Source: DASRBO01 sp035653595 (GTDB taxonomy: Bacteria > Actinomycetota > Acidimicrobiia > Acidimicrobiales > JAJPHE01). From it: a stretch of DNA of 27,363 nucleotides. Within the stretch, counting starts at the first letter, position 1. Every line of letters begins with the position of its first letter. Location: positions 1-27,363 of the forward strand of contig DASRBO010000097.1 of NCBI GenBank assembly GCA_035653595.1, read 5' to 3'. Made by a program: the position numbers and the translations under genes. The notes below the pieces were generated by a model. That model ran no database searches. It was not told the origin of the DNA and saw only the letters and a list, made by a program, of their open reading frames with translations. Positions 7,362 to 15,595 of the stretch are shown here, one piece after another.

Positions 7362-9146
7362 CTACTGGTCCAGCAGGCTGGCCGGCAGGTCGACCATGCG
7401 GGAGCGCAGGAACTCCCCCAGGCTCTTGGCCTGGGGGTCGGGGCGCACCGAGGACGCCACCCCCTCGCCGAGGATGCCCTTGACCACGAAGTTCACCGCC
7501 CGGATGTTGGGCAGCTCGTAGCGGGCGATGTCGAGCCCGGCCGCCTCAGGCACCAGCCGGCGGAAGGCCTCGACGTCGAGGTTGGCGGCCAGCCAGGCGT
7601 ACGCCGGATCGGTGCGGGCCCACAGCCCGACATTGGCGCTGCCGCCCTTGTCCCCCGAGCGGGCCCCGTACACCGCCCCCAGGGGGACGGCCCGGCTCGG
7701 GCCGTCCGGGACGGGCTCGGTCGCCGCCGCCACCGGAGCCACCGCCACCTCGCCGGCCGGCTCGGGCGGGGTGGGCTCGACCGCCAGCCTGCGCCCGTCG
7801 GCCGCCACCACCACCTGGTCGACGACATCGGCGGGCACCAGCGCCGGCCAATACACCCCGTAGGACGACTCCGAGGACGGGCCCCCGGCGACGTAGAAGC
7901 CGGGGTAGTTGGCCAGGGCCAGCTCGACCGCCGCCCCCGAGAAGGCCCGGCCCACCCTGGTCGGGTCGGGGTCCTTCACCACCACCCGCAGCTGGGCCGT
8001 GGCCTCCTCGTTGCGCTCGGCGTCGGGGCGGTCGGTGCGGACCAGGCGCACGTCCACCTCGGCGAAGCGGTCCTCGCCCCCCAGCAGCTCGAACAGCGAA
8101 CGGCGGGCCAGGTCGGCCTTGGCCTCGATGTCGAGCCCGGTGAGCATGAAGGTCATCGAGTTGCGGAACCCGCCCACGTAGTTGATGCAGACCTTGGCCT
8201 CGGCCGGGGCCGGCTCCCCCTTGACCCCGGACACCAGCACCCGGTCCGGTCCCTCCTGGCTCAGCCTGATGGTGTCGAAGCGGGCGACCACGTCGGGGTT
8301 GGCGTAACGGGTCCCGCCGATCTCGTAGAGCAGCTGGGCCGTCACCGTCCCCACCGACACCGCCCCCCCGGTACCGGGGTGCTTGGTGATGACCGCCGAG
8401 CCGTCGGCCCGCACCTCGGCCAGTGGAAAACCGGGCCTGGTGAGGTCGGGGATTTCGGTGAAGAAGGCGTAGTTGCCCCCGGTGGCCTGGGCCCCGCACT
8501 CGAGGATGTGCCCGGTGACCACCGCCCCGGCCAGGGCGTCCCAGTCCCGCCGCCCCCAGCCGAAGTGGTGGGCGGCCGGTCCCACCACCAGCGAGGCGTC
8601 GGTCACCCGGGGACACACCACCACGTCGGCCCCGCTCGACAGCGCCTCGACGATGCCCCATGCGCCCAGATAGGCGTTCGCCGTCACCGGCTTGGCCGGC
8701 GCCTCCGACAGGGGCCGGCCGGTGTCCATGTGCTCGAGGCGGTGCCCGGCCCCCTGCAGCTCCTCCAGCCGGCCCAGCAGGTCGTCGCCCTCGATGTGGG
8801 CCACCCGCACCGCCAGGCCCAGCCGTTGGGACAGCTCCCGCAGCTTGTCGGCCAGGCCCGAGGGATTGAGCCCCCCGGCGTTGGTCACCACCTTGATCCC
8901 CCGGTCCACGCAGGTGCCGAGCACCTCCTCCATCTGGCGCAGGAAGGTGGTGGCGTAGCCGGTGCCCTGGTCGCGCTGGGAGGACTTCCACAGGATGAGC
9001 ATCGTCAGCTCGGCCAGGTAGTCCCCGGTCAGGTAGTCGATCGGGCCGCCCTCGACCATCTCGCGGGCAGCCGACAGGCGGTCGCCGTAGAAGCCGGAGC
9101 AGTTGGCGATGCGCACGACGTCACTGGAGACCCGGTCGCTGGGCAC
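7362..9146 (-). CDS. AtuA/DUF1446 family protein (acyclic terpene utilisation-like)
   Basis: A 594-aa protein with the two-part layout of AtuA: a large N-terminal DUF1446 domain (VRIANCSGFYGDR, GDYLAELTMLIL, VVTNAGGLNP, HIEGDDL) and a C-terminal small domain of about 100 residues with ARSGDKGGSANVGLWAR. AtuA belongs to citronellol/geraniol degradation in Pseudomonas, but its biochemical role is unclear and homologues occur in many acyl-CoA gene clusters. The frame can start at GTG 9173. GTG 9146 is preferred because TACCAT ends seven bases before it and the conserved region begins about ten codons later. The epimerase and ccr genes lie just upstream on the same strand, suggesting a role in acyl-CoA or branched-chain metabolism. 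Confidence 0.85.
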   Translation of the reverse strand: MPSDRVSSDVVRIANCSGFYGDRLSAAREMVEGGPIDYLTGDYLAELTMLILWKSSQRDQGTGYATTFLRQMEEVLGTCVDRGIKVVTNAGGLNPSGLADKLRELSQRLGLAVRVAHIEGDDLLGRLEELQGAGHRLEHMDTGRPLSEAPAKPVTANAYLGAWGIVEALSSGADVVVCPRVTDASLVVGPAAHHFGWGRRDWDALAGAVVTGHILECGAQATGGNYAFFTEIPDLTRPGFPLAEVRADGSAVITKHPGTGGAVSVGTVTAQLLYEIGGTRYANPDVVARFDTIRLSQEGPDRVLVSGVKGEPAPAEAKVCINYVGGFRNSMTFMLTGLDIEAKADLARRSLFELLGGEDRFAEVDVRLVRTDRPDAERNEEATAQLRVVVKDPDPTRVGRAFSGAAVELALANYPGFYVAGGPSSESSYGVYWPALVPADVVDQVVVAADGRRLAVEPTPPEPAGEVAVAPVAAATEPVPDGPSRAVPLGAVYGARSGDKGGSANVGLWARTDPAYAWLAANLDVEAFRRLVPEAAGLDIARYELPNIRAVNFVVKGILGEGVASSVRPDPQAKSLGEFLRSRMVDLPASLLDQ

Positions 9147-9153
9147 GGCGGCG

Positions 9154-9159
9154 ATGGTA
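9154..9159 (-). promoter_or_regulatory. -10 hexamer TACCAT for the atuA-like gene
   Basis: TACCAT (TANNNT) on the minus strand is followed by seven bases and GTG 9146. It supports that start over the upstream GTG at 9173, which would place this hexamer inside the coding frame. A leaderless mRNA is inferred. Confidence 0.5.
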
Positions 9160-9227
9160 CGACCGCACGACACGGCGCGGGCCGCCGGCGCCGGCCGGCT
9201 CTTCTGCCGGCCGGGCCGCCGGCGGTG

Positions 9228-9668
9228 CTACTCCTGGACCAGCTCGATGAGGGTGCCGAAGGCGCCCTTGGGGTGCACGAAGGCCACGGTGGTGCCCCGG
9301 CTGCCCGGCCGGGGGGCCTGGTCGATCACCTGGCCCCCCGAGTCCTTGACCGCCTGCAGGGCCTCGCCGCAGTCCGCCACCCGGTAGCCGACGTGGTGGA
9401 TGCCCTCGCCCTTGCGCTCCAGGTACTTGGCCACCGGGGACTCCGCCGTGGTGGGGGTGAGCAGCTGGATGTAGGAGTCGGCCACCTTGATCAGCGCCTC
9501 CTCCACCCCGTCGGAGTCGATGCGCTCGCGGTGGGCGACGGTGGCCCCGAAGGTGTCGGAGTAGTAGGCGATGGCCGCCTCCAGGTCGGCCACGGCGATG
9601 GCCACGTGGTCGATCTCCGTCAGGAGCCCCGAACCGCCCCCGGTGGCGTGGTCGCCGGCGGTGCTCAT
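9228..9668 (-). CDS. epi: Methylmalonyl-CoA / ethylmalonyl-CoA epimerase
   Basis: A 146-aa VOC-fold enzyme that epimerises 2-alkylmalonyl-CoA. In the ethylmalonyl-CoA pathway the same enzyme handles ethylmalonyl- and methylmalonyl-CoA. Likely metal ligands are H21 (IDHVAIAV), Q68 (SYIQLL), H91 or H92 (GIHHVGYRV) and E142 (LIELVQE). The repeat of two beta-alpha-beta-beta-beta units is complete. Its ATG overlaps the ccr stop as ATGA, so the two are probably translated together and the product can act directly on the Ccr product. The first 16 residues are Gly/Ser/Thr-rich, and a shorter start is conceivable, but the overlap favours 9668. Confidence 0.92.
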   Translation of the reverse strand: MSTAGDHATGGGSGLLTEIDHVAIAVADLEAAIAYYSDTFGATVAHRERIDSDGVEEALIKVADSYIQLLTPTTAESPVAKYLERKGEGIHHVGYRVADCGEALQAVKDSGGQVIDQAPRPGSRGTTVAFVHPKGAFGTLIELVQE

Positions 9669-11005
9669 GCCCCGTGGCGGCGGAACAGGGTGATCTTGTC
9701 CTCGCCCACCTTGGCCCGGAACTCGGGGTCGTCTATGCCCATGCCCTCGCGGGGGGCCAGGCACAGCACCCCGAGCTTGCCCTCGTGCAGGTTCTTGTGG
9801 ATCTGGAACGCCGCCTCGCCCGTGTCGGTGAGCGGGTAGACCGCCGACAGGATGGGCTGGATCTTGCCCAGGGAGATGAGCCGGTTGGCGTCCCAGGCCT
9901 CGTTGTAGTTGGCGAAGTGGCTCGCCTTGATGGTCTTGAGCCGCATCCACAGGTGGCGGTTGTCGTACTCGATCATGTAGCCGGTGGTGGCGGCGCAGGT
10001 CACCACCGTTCCGCCCCGGGCGCACACGAACACCGAGGCACCCATGGTCTGGCGGCCCGGGTGCTCGAAGACGATGTTGGGATCCTCGCCCACCAGGGCC
10101 CGGATGTCCTTGCCGAACCGGCGCCACTCGGTCTCGTCCTGGGTGTGCTCGTCGGACCAGAACCGGTAGTTGCCCGCCCTGCGGTCGATGACCGCCTCGC
10201 AGCCCATCTCCTCCAGCAGCTTCACCTTGTCCGCCGACGACACCACCCCGACCGGAATGCCGCCCCCGTTGAGCACGTACTGCACGGCGTAGCCGCCCAG
10301 GCCGCCGGTGGCGCCCCAGATGAGGACGACGTCGCCCTGCTTCATGCAGGCCCCGTTGGGGCTGACCAGCATCCGGTAGGACGTCGAGTTGGTGAGGGCG
10401 TTGCAGGCCGCCTCCTCCCAGCTGAGGTGGGCGGGCTTGGGCATCAGCTGGTTCGCCTTGACCACCGTCAGGTCGGCCAGGCCGCCGAAGTTGGTCTCGA
10501 AGCCCCAGATGCGCTGGTTCGCGGCCAGCATGGAGTCGTCGTGGGCGGTGGGATCCTGGTCGTCGACGTAGTTGCAGTGGATGGTGACCTTGTCGCCCGG
10601 CTTCCAGTTGCGCACGGCCGAGCCGACCCTGACCACCACCCCCGAGGCGTCGGAGCCGACCACGTGGTAGGGCAGGTCGTGGCGGGCGCCCCAGCGCGAC
10701 TCCTTGCCCAGGCGGGCCAGGAACCCGAAGGTGGGGAGGGGCTCGAAGATCGAGGTCCACACCGTGTTGAAGTTGATGGCGGCGGCCATGACCGCCACGT
10801 AGGCCTCGTCGGGGGCCAGCTCGGGGACCGCCACCTCCTCGATCCGCAGCGACTTTCGGGGGTCCTTGTCGGCGGAGTCGACCCCCTCGAACATGCCCGC
10901 GTCCTCCTTGCGGACGAGAGCGGCCCGGTACGACTCAGGCAGGGGCAGGTTGGCGATCTCCTCACCCGGCGCCCCAGCCTCGATGGCTTCCAGGAAGGCT
11001 TGCAC
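9665..11005 (-). CDS. ccr: Crotonyl-CoA carboxylase/reductase
   Basis: A 446-aa zinc-free MDR-type enzyme that reduces crotonyl-CoA with NADPH while fixing CO2, giving ethylmalonyl-CoA; it is the signature enzyme of the ethylmalonyl-CoA pathway. The nucleotide-binding motif is WGATGGLGGYA (230-240). Residues placed like the CO2-binding set of characterised Ccr are N80 (INFNTVW), F169/E170 (WGFETNFGG) and H363 (KASHFANY). Their presence argues for a true carboxylase rather than a simple enoyl reductase. The length fits the family. It starts at GTG 11005, preceded by TAGCGT at seven bases. It is followed by an overlapping epimerase gene and faces a thiolase gene, so three pathway steps sit together. 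Confidence 0.96.
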   Translation of the reverse strand: MQAFLEAIEAGAPGEEIANLPLPESYRAALVRKEDAGMFEGVDSADKDPRKSLRIEEVAVPELAPDEAYVAVMAAAINFNTVWTSIFEPLPTFGFLARLGKESRWGARHDLPYHVVGSDASGVVVRVGSAVRNWKPGDKVTIHCNYVDDQDPTAHDDSMLAANQRIWGFETNFGGLADLTVVKANQLMPKPAHLSWEEAACNALTNSTSYRMLVSPNGACMKQGDVVLIWGATGGLGGYAVQYVLNGGGIPVGVVSSADKVKLLEEMGCEAVIDRRAGNYRFWSDEHTQDETEWRRFGKDIRALVGEDPNIVFEHPGRQTMGASVFVCARGGTVVTCAATTGYMIEYDNRHLWMRLKTIKASHFANYNEAWDANRLISLGKIQPILSAVYPLTDTGEAAFQIHKNLHEGKLGVLCLAPREGMGIDDPEFRAKVGEDKITLFRRHGA

Positions 11006-11012
11006 GGCAGCG

Positions 11013-11018
11013 ACGCTA
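11013..11018 (-). promoter_or_regulatory. -10 hexamer TAGCGT for ccr
   Basis: TAGCGT on the minus strand ends seven bases before the ccr GTG at 11005, with no ribosome-binding site between, suggesting a leaderless ccr-epi transcript. The rest of the 109-base divergent gap also holds CCGTAGA twice (11074-11080 and 11090-11096) ahead of the thiolase gene. Confidence 0.5.
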
Positions 11019-11114
11019 CCGCCGGCGGGCCCGGCCCCTCCAAAGGGCGGCCTCGCCGGCCGGAACCGGTCGGCCGTAGACTGGCCCGCCCGTAGAACAG
11101 GTGGAGGTCAGTCA

Positions 11115-12299
11115 ATGCCCGGATCGGTAATCCTCGCCGGAGCCCGCACGCCCATCGGCAAGCTGTCGGGGGCCCTGGCCGACTTCGCCGCCGCCGACCT
11201 GGGCGGCTTCGCCATCGCCGCCGCTCTCGAGCGGGCCGGGGTGAGCCCGGAACAGGTCCAGTACGTGTTCATGGGCCAGGTCCTGCAGGCCGGGGCGGGC
11301 CAGATCACCGCCAGGCAGGCGGGGGTCAAGGCCGGCATCCCCATGACCGTGCCCGCCACCACCGTGAACAAGGTCTGCCTGTCGGGGCTCAACTCCATCT
11401 ACCTGGCCGACCAGATGATCGCCGCCGGCGACGCCGACATCGTGGTGGCCGGCGGTATGGAGTCCATGACCCGGGCGCCCTACCTGCTGCCCGAGGCCCG
11501 CGCCGGCTACCGCATGGGCGACTCCAAGATCGTGGACTCCATGATGTTCGACGGACTGTTCTGCGCCTTCGACGTGTGCGCCATGGGCGCAGGCACCGAG
11601 CGCTACAGCCGGGCGGCGGAGATCTCCCGCCCCCGTCAGGACGCCCTGGCCGCCGGCTCCCACGAGAGGGCCTCCGCCGCCCAGAAGGAGGGCAAGCTGG
11701 CCGAGGAGATCGTGCCCGTCTCCGTGCCCCAGCGCCGGGGCGACCCGGTGGTCGTCGACACCGACGAGGGCGTGCGCCCGGGCACCACCGTCGAGAGCCT
11801 GTCCCAGCTGCGCCCCGCCTTCGAGGCGGACGGGACCATCACCGCCGGCAACGCCAGCCAGATCTCCGACGGCGGGGCGGCGGTCATCGTGGCCTCGCGG
11901 GCCGCTGCCGAGCGGATCGGCACCACCCCGCTCGGGGAGGTCGTCTCCTACGGCCAGGTGGCCGGGCCCGATCCCTCCCTCCTGACCCAGCCGTCCCGCG
12001 CCTCGCGCCAGGCGCTGGAGAAGGCCGGCCTGGGCGTCTCCGACGTCGACCTGTTCGAGTTCAACGAGGCCTTCGCCGCCGTCGGCATCGCCTCGATGGA
12101 CGACCTCGGCATCACCGAGGACATCGTCAACGTCAACGGCGGGGCCATCTCGCTCGGCCACCCGATCGGCATGTCGGGCACCCGCCTGGCCCTCACCCTG
12201 CTGCTCGAGCTCAAGCGCCGGGGCGGGGGCACCGGCGTCGCCGCCCTGTGCGGCGGGGGCGGCCAGGGCGACGCCATCGTCCTGCGCAGCCTGGCCTGA
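11115..12299 (+). CDS. Acetyl-CoA C-acetyltransferase (thiolase)
   Basis: A 394-aa thiolase II that condenses two acetyl-CoA to acetoacetyl-CoA, or runs in reverse in degradation. The nucleophile is C88 in NKVCLSGL. The NEAFA motif is present, the catalytic H349 is in SLGHPIGMSG, and the second cysteine C379 is in LCGGGGQGDA. The pattern SLGHPIG(M/C)SG and the length match biosynthetic PhaA/AtoB types. ATG 11115 is chosen because GGAGGT lies eight bases upstream; the frame continues upstream without homology. Being divergent from ccr-epi, it plausibly supplies acetoacetyl-CoA to the ethylmalonyl-CoA pathway. The reductase and crotonase needed in between are not in the window. Confidence 0.93.
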   Translation: MPGSVILAGARTPIGKLSGALADFAAADLGGFAIAAALERAGVSPEQVQYVFMGQVLQAGAGQITARQAGVKAGIPMTVPATTVNKVCLSGLNSIYLADQMIAAGDADIVVAGGMESMTRAPYLLPEARAGYRMGDSKIVDSMMFDGLFCAFDVCAMGAGTERYSRAAEISRPRQDALAAGSHERASAAQKEGKLAEEIVPVSVPQRRGDPVVVDTDEGVRPGTTVESLSQLRPAFEADGTITAGNASQISDGGAAVIVASRAAAERIGTTPLGEVVSYGQVAGPDPSLLTQPSRASRQALEKAGLGVSDVDLFEFNEAFAAVGIASMDDLGITEDIVNVNGGAISLGHPIGMSGTRLALTLLLELKRRGGGTGVAALCGGGGQGDAIVLRSLA

Positions 12300-12326
12300 G
12301 CCCCACCTCGCCGATCGCCTGAGACC

Positions 12327-12345
12327 CCCCGGCCGGCGGCCGGGG
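12327..12345. terminator. Compact hairpin between thiolase and recR
   Basis: CCCCGGCC-GGC-GGCCGGGG is a perfect 8-bp stem with a three-base loop, placed in the 51-base gap between convergent stop codons. It is probably a bidirectional terminator, although there is no U-tract. Confidence 0.5.
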
Positions 12346-12350
12346 CGGAG

Positions 12351-12950
12351 TCAGGCCTCGACGTCGCGCCGGCCCTCGATGGCCCGGCCCAGGGTCAGCT
12401 CGTCGGCGTACTCGAGGTCGCCGCCCACCGGCAGGCCGCTGGCGATCCGGGTCACCCGCACCCCGAGGGGGCGGAGCAGGCGGGCCAGGTACATGGCGGT
12501 CGCCTCCCCCTCGAGGTTGGGGTTGGTGCAGAGGATGATCTCCTTGACCTCCTCCGCCTCCAGCCGCCCCAGCAGCTCCTTGACCCGGAGCTGCTCGGGC
12601 CCGATGCCCTCGATGGGGCTGATGGCCCCCTGCAGCACGTGGTAGCGGCCGCGGTACTCCCCGGTCTTCTCCACCGCCACGATGTCGCGGGGCTCCTCCA
12701 CCACGCACAGGACCGAGGCGTCGCGGCGGTCGTCGCTGCAGTACTCGCACAGCTCGGTCTCCGACACGTTGTAGCAACGCCGGCAGAACGAGATCGTCTC
12801 CTTCACCCGGGTGACGGCTCGGGCCAGCCGCAGGGCGTCGTCCTTCGGGATCTTGAGGAGGTAGAAGGCGATCCGCTGGGCCGACTTCGGTCCGATGCCC
12901 GGAAGGCGGCCAAGCTCGTCGATCAGGTCCTGGACCGGGCCGGGGTACAC
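12351..12950 (-). CDS. recR: Recombination mediator RecR
   Basis: A 199-aa RecFOR-pathway protein that helps load RecA at gapped DNA. The N-terminal helix-hairpin-helix (LGRLPGIGPKSAQRIAF), the zinc finger with C56, C59, C68 and C71 (CRRC...CEYC), the Toprim domain starting at VLCVVEEPRD, and the C-terminal GLPVGGDLEYADELTLGRA are all intact, at the usual length. It starts at GTG one base after the ybaB stop; the ybaB end CTTCCTGAG offers little Shine-Dalgarno signal, so coupling is likely. It is the last gene of dnaX-ybaB-recR. Confidence 0.97.
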   Translation of the reverse strand: MYPGPVQDLIDELGRLPGIGPKSAQRIAFYLLKIPKDDALRLARAVTRVKETISFCRRCYNVSETELCEYCSDDRRDASVLCVVEEPRDIVAVEKTGEYRGRYHVLQGAISPIEGIGPEQLRVKELLGRLEAEEVKEIILCTNPNLEGEATAMYLARLLRPLGVRVTRIASGLPVGGDLEYADELTLGRAIEGRRDVEA

Positions 12951-12951
12951 C

Positions 12952-13413
12952 TCAGGAAGACTGCCCGTCCCCCGGCTCGGGCGGGGGGACCTCCATCAGG
13001 CGGCGGGCCGCGGCGACCGCTTCCCGCACCGCCGCCAGCACCAGGTCCTCGAGCATCCCTATGTCGTCCGGGTCGACCACCTGGGGGTCGATGCGGATGG
13101 AGCGGAACTGGAGATCGCCCGAGGCGGTGACGGTCACCATCCCGCCGCCGGCCGAGCCGTGCACCTCGGTTTCGGCCGCCCGGGCCTGGGCTTCCAGCAG
13201 GCGGTTCTGGACCTGCTGGGCCTGCTGCAGGAGGTCTCCCAGGCCCCCACCCCCGAACAGGCTGCCGAGGGCGTCGCCCAGCTCGACCCCCAGCAGGTCC
13301 TCGAGGGGGCCGCCCAGGTCCTCGGCGCCGGGGATGCCGAGGGGTCCGGGCGGCACCGCCGGAACGGACCGGGTCGTCGGCTCCGGCTCGGAGGGATGCT
13401 GGTCGTCGCTCAC
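12952..13413 (-). CDS. YbaB/EbfC family nucleoid-associated protein
   Basis: A 153-aa protein. The central YbaB fold is recognisable from LGDLLQQAQQVQNRLLEAQARAAETEVHGSAGGGMVTVTASGDLQFRSIRIDP, followed by the helix DDIGMLEDLVLAAVREAVAAA. The first 60 residues (Pro/Gly-rich with a Gly-rich stretch LGSLFGGGGLGDLL) form an extension longer than in E. coli YbaB, which is about 109 residues. It binds DNA as a dimer. Its GTG start overlaps the dnaX stop (GTGA). The gene position between dnaX and recR is conserved widely in bacteria. Confidence 0.93.
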   Translation of the reverse strand: MSDDQHPSEPEPTTRSVPAVPPGPLGIPGAEDLGGPLEDLLGVELGDALGSLFGGGGLGDLLQQAQQVQNRLLEAQARAAETEVHGSAGGGMVTVTASGDLQFRSIRIDPQVVDPDDIGMLEDLVLAAVREAVAAARRLMEVPPPEPGDGQSS

Positions 13414-15251
13414 CCTTCCACCTCCTGGGCGCCGGGGAAGGCCTGCAGCAGCCGTTCGGCCGGATGGGCCGGCGCCGCCGGGGCCTCGGTCAGCTCATCG
13501 GGGTCGAGGCTGGCCAGATCCTCGACCTCGTCGGCTCCGCCGCCACCGCCACCGGGCCCGTCGGAGGGCACCTCGCCCGAGGGGTCGACAATGAGCCGGA
13601 GCGGGACCGGGCGGCCGAAGTGGGTGCCCAGGGCCTGCTCCACCTCGGCCCGGTGCCCGTCGCACATCCGGCGGTGGGCCTCGTTGGGCAGGGCGAAGGC
13701 CACCGCCCCGTCGGAGACCGACACGAACCGGCCCACCCGGTAGAGGGCCCTGGCCCTGCCCTTGAGGCTGGCCAGGATGGTGTCGCCCCAGGCCTGGGTG
13801 ATCAGGTCGCGGCTGGGCAGGTCGGCGCCGCCGGACCCGGGGGGCGCCCCGGCGGGGGAGGGCGCCGATCGGGGGCGCTCGGCTGACGGCCGCCCGCCGG
13901 CGGGGTCGGCGGCCGGGGCGGCCCGGCCCTGGGGGGAACGGGACCCGGTGCCCGGCTGGCCGCGCTGGCGCAGGGCGCCCAGGGCCGCCCTGGCCTCGGA
14001 GGGCCCACCGGCGGGGGCCGACGGCGACGGCCGGGTTGAGCCACCGACCCCAGCGCCTGGCCCGTCTTCGGTCCGGGCCGGGCGGGAGGGGGCCGGAGGG
14101 CCCGCCGGCGGCGGCCCGGCCGGCTCCGCCGGTGCCGGGTTGGCGGGGGCTGCCCTCTCCAGTCGCTCGATGCGCTCGACCAGGGCGGCCGACGAGGTGT
14201 CCAGCTCCGGCCGGGCCAGCCTGACCAGGGCCACCTCGAGGCATACCCGGGCGTCGAGGGCCTCCCTCATGTCGACCAGGGCGCCGCCCAGCGTCTCGAT
14301 CGCCCGCACCAGAGTGGCCGTACCCAGCCGGGCGGCCTGCTCGGCCAGGCGCTTGGCGGTGTCGTCCGGCACGGCGACCAGATCGGGGGCCATGGTGGCC
14401 AAAAAGCCGTTGCGGAGCTGCTGGATGAGGTCCGTGGCCAGCCGCTGGGGGTCGCGGCCCGCAGCGGTGGCCTGGGCCACGGCGGTGAGGACCAGCCCGG
14501 GGTCCCGCTCGGCAATGCCCTCCACCAGGTCGTCGAGCGCCTCGGTCTCGTCGTCGATGGTTCCCGCCGCCGCCAGCTGGTCGAGGACCGACAGGGCGTC
14601 GCGGGCGGAGCCGTGGCCCCGCCGGACAGCCAGGTCGATGGCCTCGCTGGCCAGGCCGAGGCCGGCGTCGGCGCTGACGTCGCGCAGAAGCCCGGACAGG
14701 AGCTCGCCTCCCAGCAGGCGGAACTCGAAGTGCTGGCAGCGGCTCTGGATGGTGGGCAGGACCTTCTGGGGGTCGGTGGTGGCCAGCACGAAGACCACGT
14801 GCGGCGGGGGCTCCTCCAGCGTCTTGAGCAGGGCGTTCGAGGCCGCCGTGGACAGCATGTGGACCTCGTCGATGATGTAGACCTTCCACCGGCCCGGGGT
14901 GCCCAGGGCCGCCCGGGCGACCAGGTCCCTCATCGCCTCGACCCCGTTGTTTGAGGCGGCGTCCAGCTCGTGGACGTCCAGGGACGCCCCGGCGGCGATG
15001 GCCACGCACGAGTCGCAGGCCCCGCAGGGCTCGCCGTCCTCGGGGGCCAGGCAGTTGAGGGCGCGGGCGAGGATGCGAGCGGTCGAGGTCTTTCCCGTCC
15101 CCCGGGGGCCGCTGAACAGGTAGGCGTGGTGGACGGTGCCTTCCCGCACCGAGTTGCGCAGGGGCAAGCTGACGTGGTCCTGGCCCCTCACCTCGACGAA
15201 GCGCCGGGGCCGGTAGCGCCGGTAGAGGGACTGGTAGGGGGCCTCGGACAC
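13410..15251 (-). CDS. dnaX: DNA polymerase III subunit gamma/tau
   Basis: A 613-aa clamp-loader ATPase. Walker A is GPRGTGKTST (48-57), the zinc cluster uses C67, C76, C79 and C82 (NCLAP...CGACDSC), Walker B is IIDEVHML (126-133), and the sensor region reads TTDPQKVLPTIQSRCQHFEF. After the AAA+ and collar domains (to about 380) comes a long Pro/Ala/Gly-rich linker and a C-terminal tau-like domain (ITQAWGDTILASLKGRARALY). I saw no A-rich slippery heptamer, so a programmed gamma product is not evident. It starts at GTG 15251; a weak hexamer TAGGCT sits nine bases upstream. The SRP RNA gene is 101 bases upstream on the same strand. Confidence 0.96.
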   Translation of the reverse strand: MSEAPYQSLYRRYRPRRFVEVRGQDHVSLPLRNSVREGTVHHAYLFSGPRGTGKTSTARILARALNCLAPEDGEPCGACDSCVAIAAGASLDVHELDAASNNGVEAMRDLVARAALGTPGRWKVYIIDEVHMLSTAASNALLKTLEEPPPHVVFVLATTDPQKVLPTIQSRCQHFEFRLLGGELLSGLLRDVSADAGLGLASEAIDLAVRRGHGSARDALSVLDQLAAAGTIDDETEALDDLVEGIAERDPGLVLTAVAQATAAGRDPQRLATDLIQQLRNGFLATMAPDLVAVPDDTAKRLAEQAARLGTATLVRAIETLGGALVDMREALDARVCLEVALVRLARPELDTSSAALVERIERLERAAPANPAPAEPAGPPPAGPPAPSRPARTEDGPGAGVGGSTRPSPSAPAGGPSEARAALGALRQRGQPGTGSRSPQGRAAPAADPAGGRPSAERPRSAPSPAGAPPGSGGADLPSRDLITQAWGDTILASLKGRARALYRVGRFVSVSDGAVAFALPNEAHRRMCDGHRAEVEQALGTHFGRPVPLRLIVDPSGEVPSDGPGGGGGGADEVEDLASLDPDELTEAPAAPAHPAERLLQAFPGAQEVEG

Positions 15252-15307
15252 TGGGAGCCGAGCCTAATGGCCCCCTGGTCCGCTCCCCCGGAGAGAAGCC
15301 GGCCAAC

Positions 15308-15354
15308 CCGAGCCAGGACGCCCGGCCGCCGGGCGGCGGCGGGCCGGGGCTCGG
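15308..15354 (-). terminator. Inverted repeat after the SRP RNA gene
   Basis: CCGAGCC (15308-15314) pairs with GGCTCGG (15348-15354), with an inner CCCGG/CCGGG stem. On the minus strand it begins at the very 3' end of the SRP RNA and could end that transcript before dnaX. The repeat is GC-rich and has no U-tract. Confidence 0.45.
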
Positions 15355-15465
15355 CGCGACGGCCAGGCTTGCCTGCGGCACACGGCACGATCCGCTGAGA
15401 GCTGCTGCCTTCCGGCCCTGACTCGGTTCACGGTGCGCCGTTGCGCAGGACCCGGCCGTCGCGCC
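15353..15465 (-). ncRNA. ffs: SRP RNA (4.5S, small bacterial type)
   Basis: The minus strand contains GTCAGGGCCGGAAGGCAGCA, the signal-recognition-particle domain IV core that binds Ffh (compare GTCAGGTCCGGAAGGAAGCA in E. coli). The proposed ends pair perfectly over 12 bases, GGCGCGACGGCC at the 5' end with GGCCGTCGCGCC at the 3' end, giving a hairpin RNA of about 113 nt, the expected size. It recruits ribosomes with nascent membrane proteins through Ffh and FtsY. The exact ends are inferred from the pairing. It sits between dnaX and tRNA-Ser, a placement common in actinobacteria. Confidence 0.94.
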
Positions 15466-15488
15466 CAGCAACGGCCCGGGGGAGGACC

Positions 15489-15498
15489 AGGTTAGTCT
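15489..15498. promoter_or_regulatory. Overlapping divergent -10 elements for ffs and tRNA-Ser
   Basis: TAGTCT (15493-15498, plus strand) is placed 12 bases before the tRNA-Ser 5' end. TAACCT (15494-15489, minus strand) points towards ffs and would leave a short processed leader. The two overlap by two bases. No clear -35 boxes are visible, so this is inference from spacing. Confidence 0.3.
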
Positions 15499-15510
15499 CT
15501 CCCTCCTCCG

Positions 15511-15595
15511 GGAGGGGTGCGAGAGCGGCCGAATCGGCACGATTGGAAATCGTGTGTCCCGCAAGGGACCGTGGGTTCAAATCCCACCCTCTCCG
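15511..15595 (+). tRNA. tRNA-Ser (anticodon GGA)
   Basis: The acceptor stem GGAGGGG pairs with CCTCTCC with one G-U. The anticodon arm ACGA-TTGGAAA-TCGT reads GGA. A long class II variable arm (TGTCCCGCAAGGGACC) and the T arm GTGGG-TTCAAAT-CCCAC follow, with discriminator G at 15595. CCA is not encoded. All features fit a serine tRNA reading UCC and UCU codons. Confidence 0.97.

Noticed and set aside
13410..15251. Programmed frameshift site producing a short gamma form of DnaX
   Set aside because: No A-rich slippery heptamer or following hairpin was found in the coding strand.
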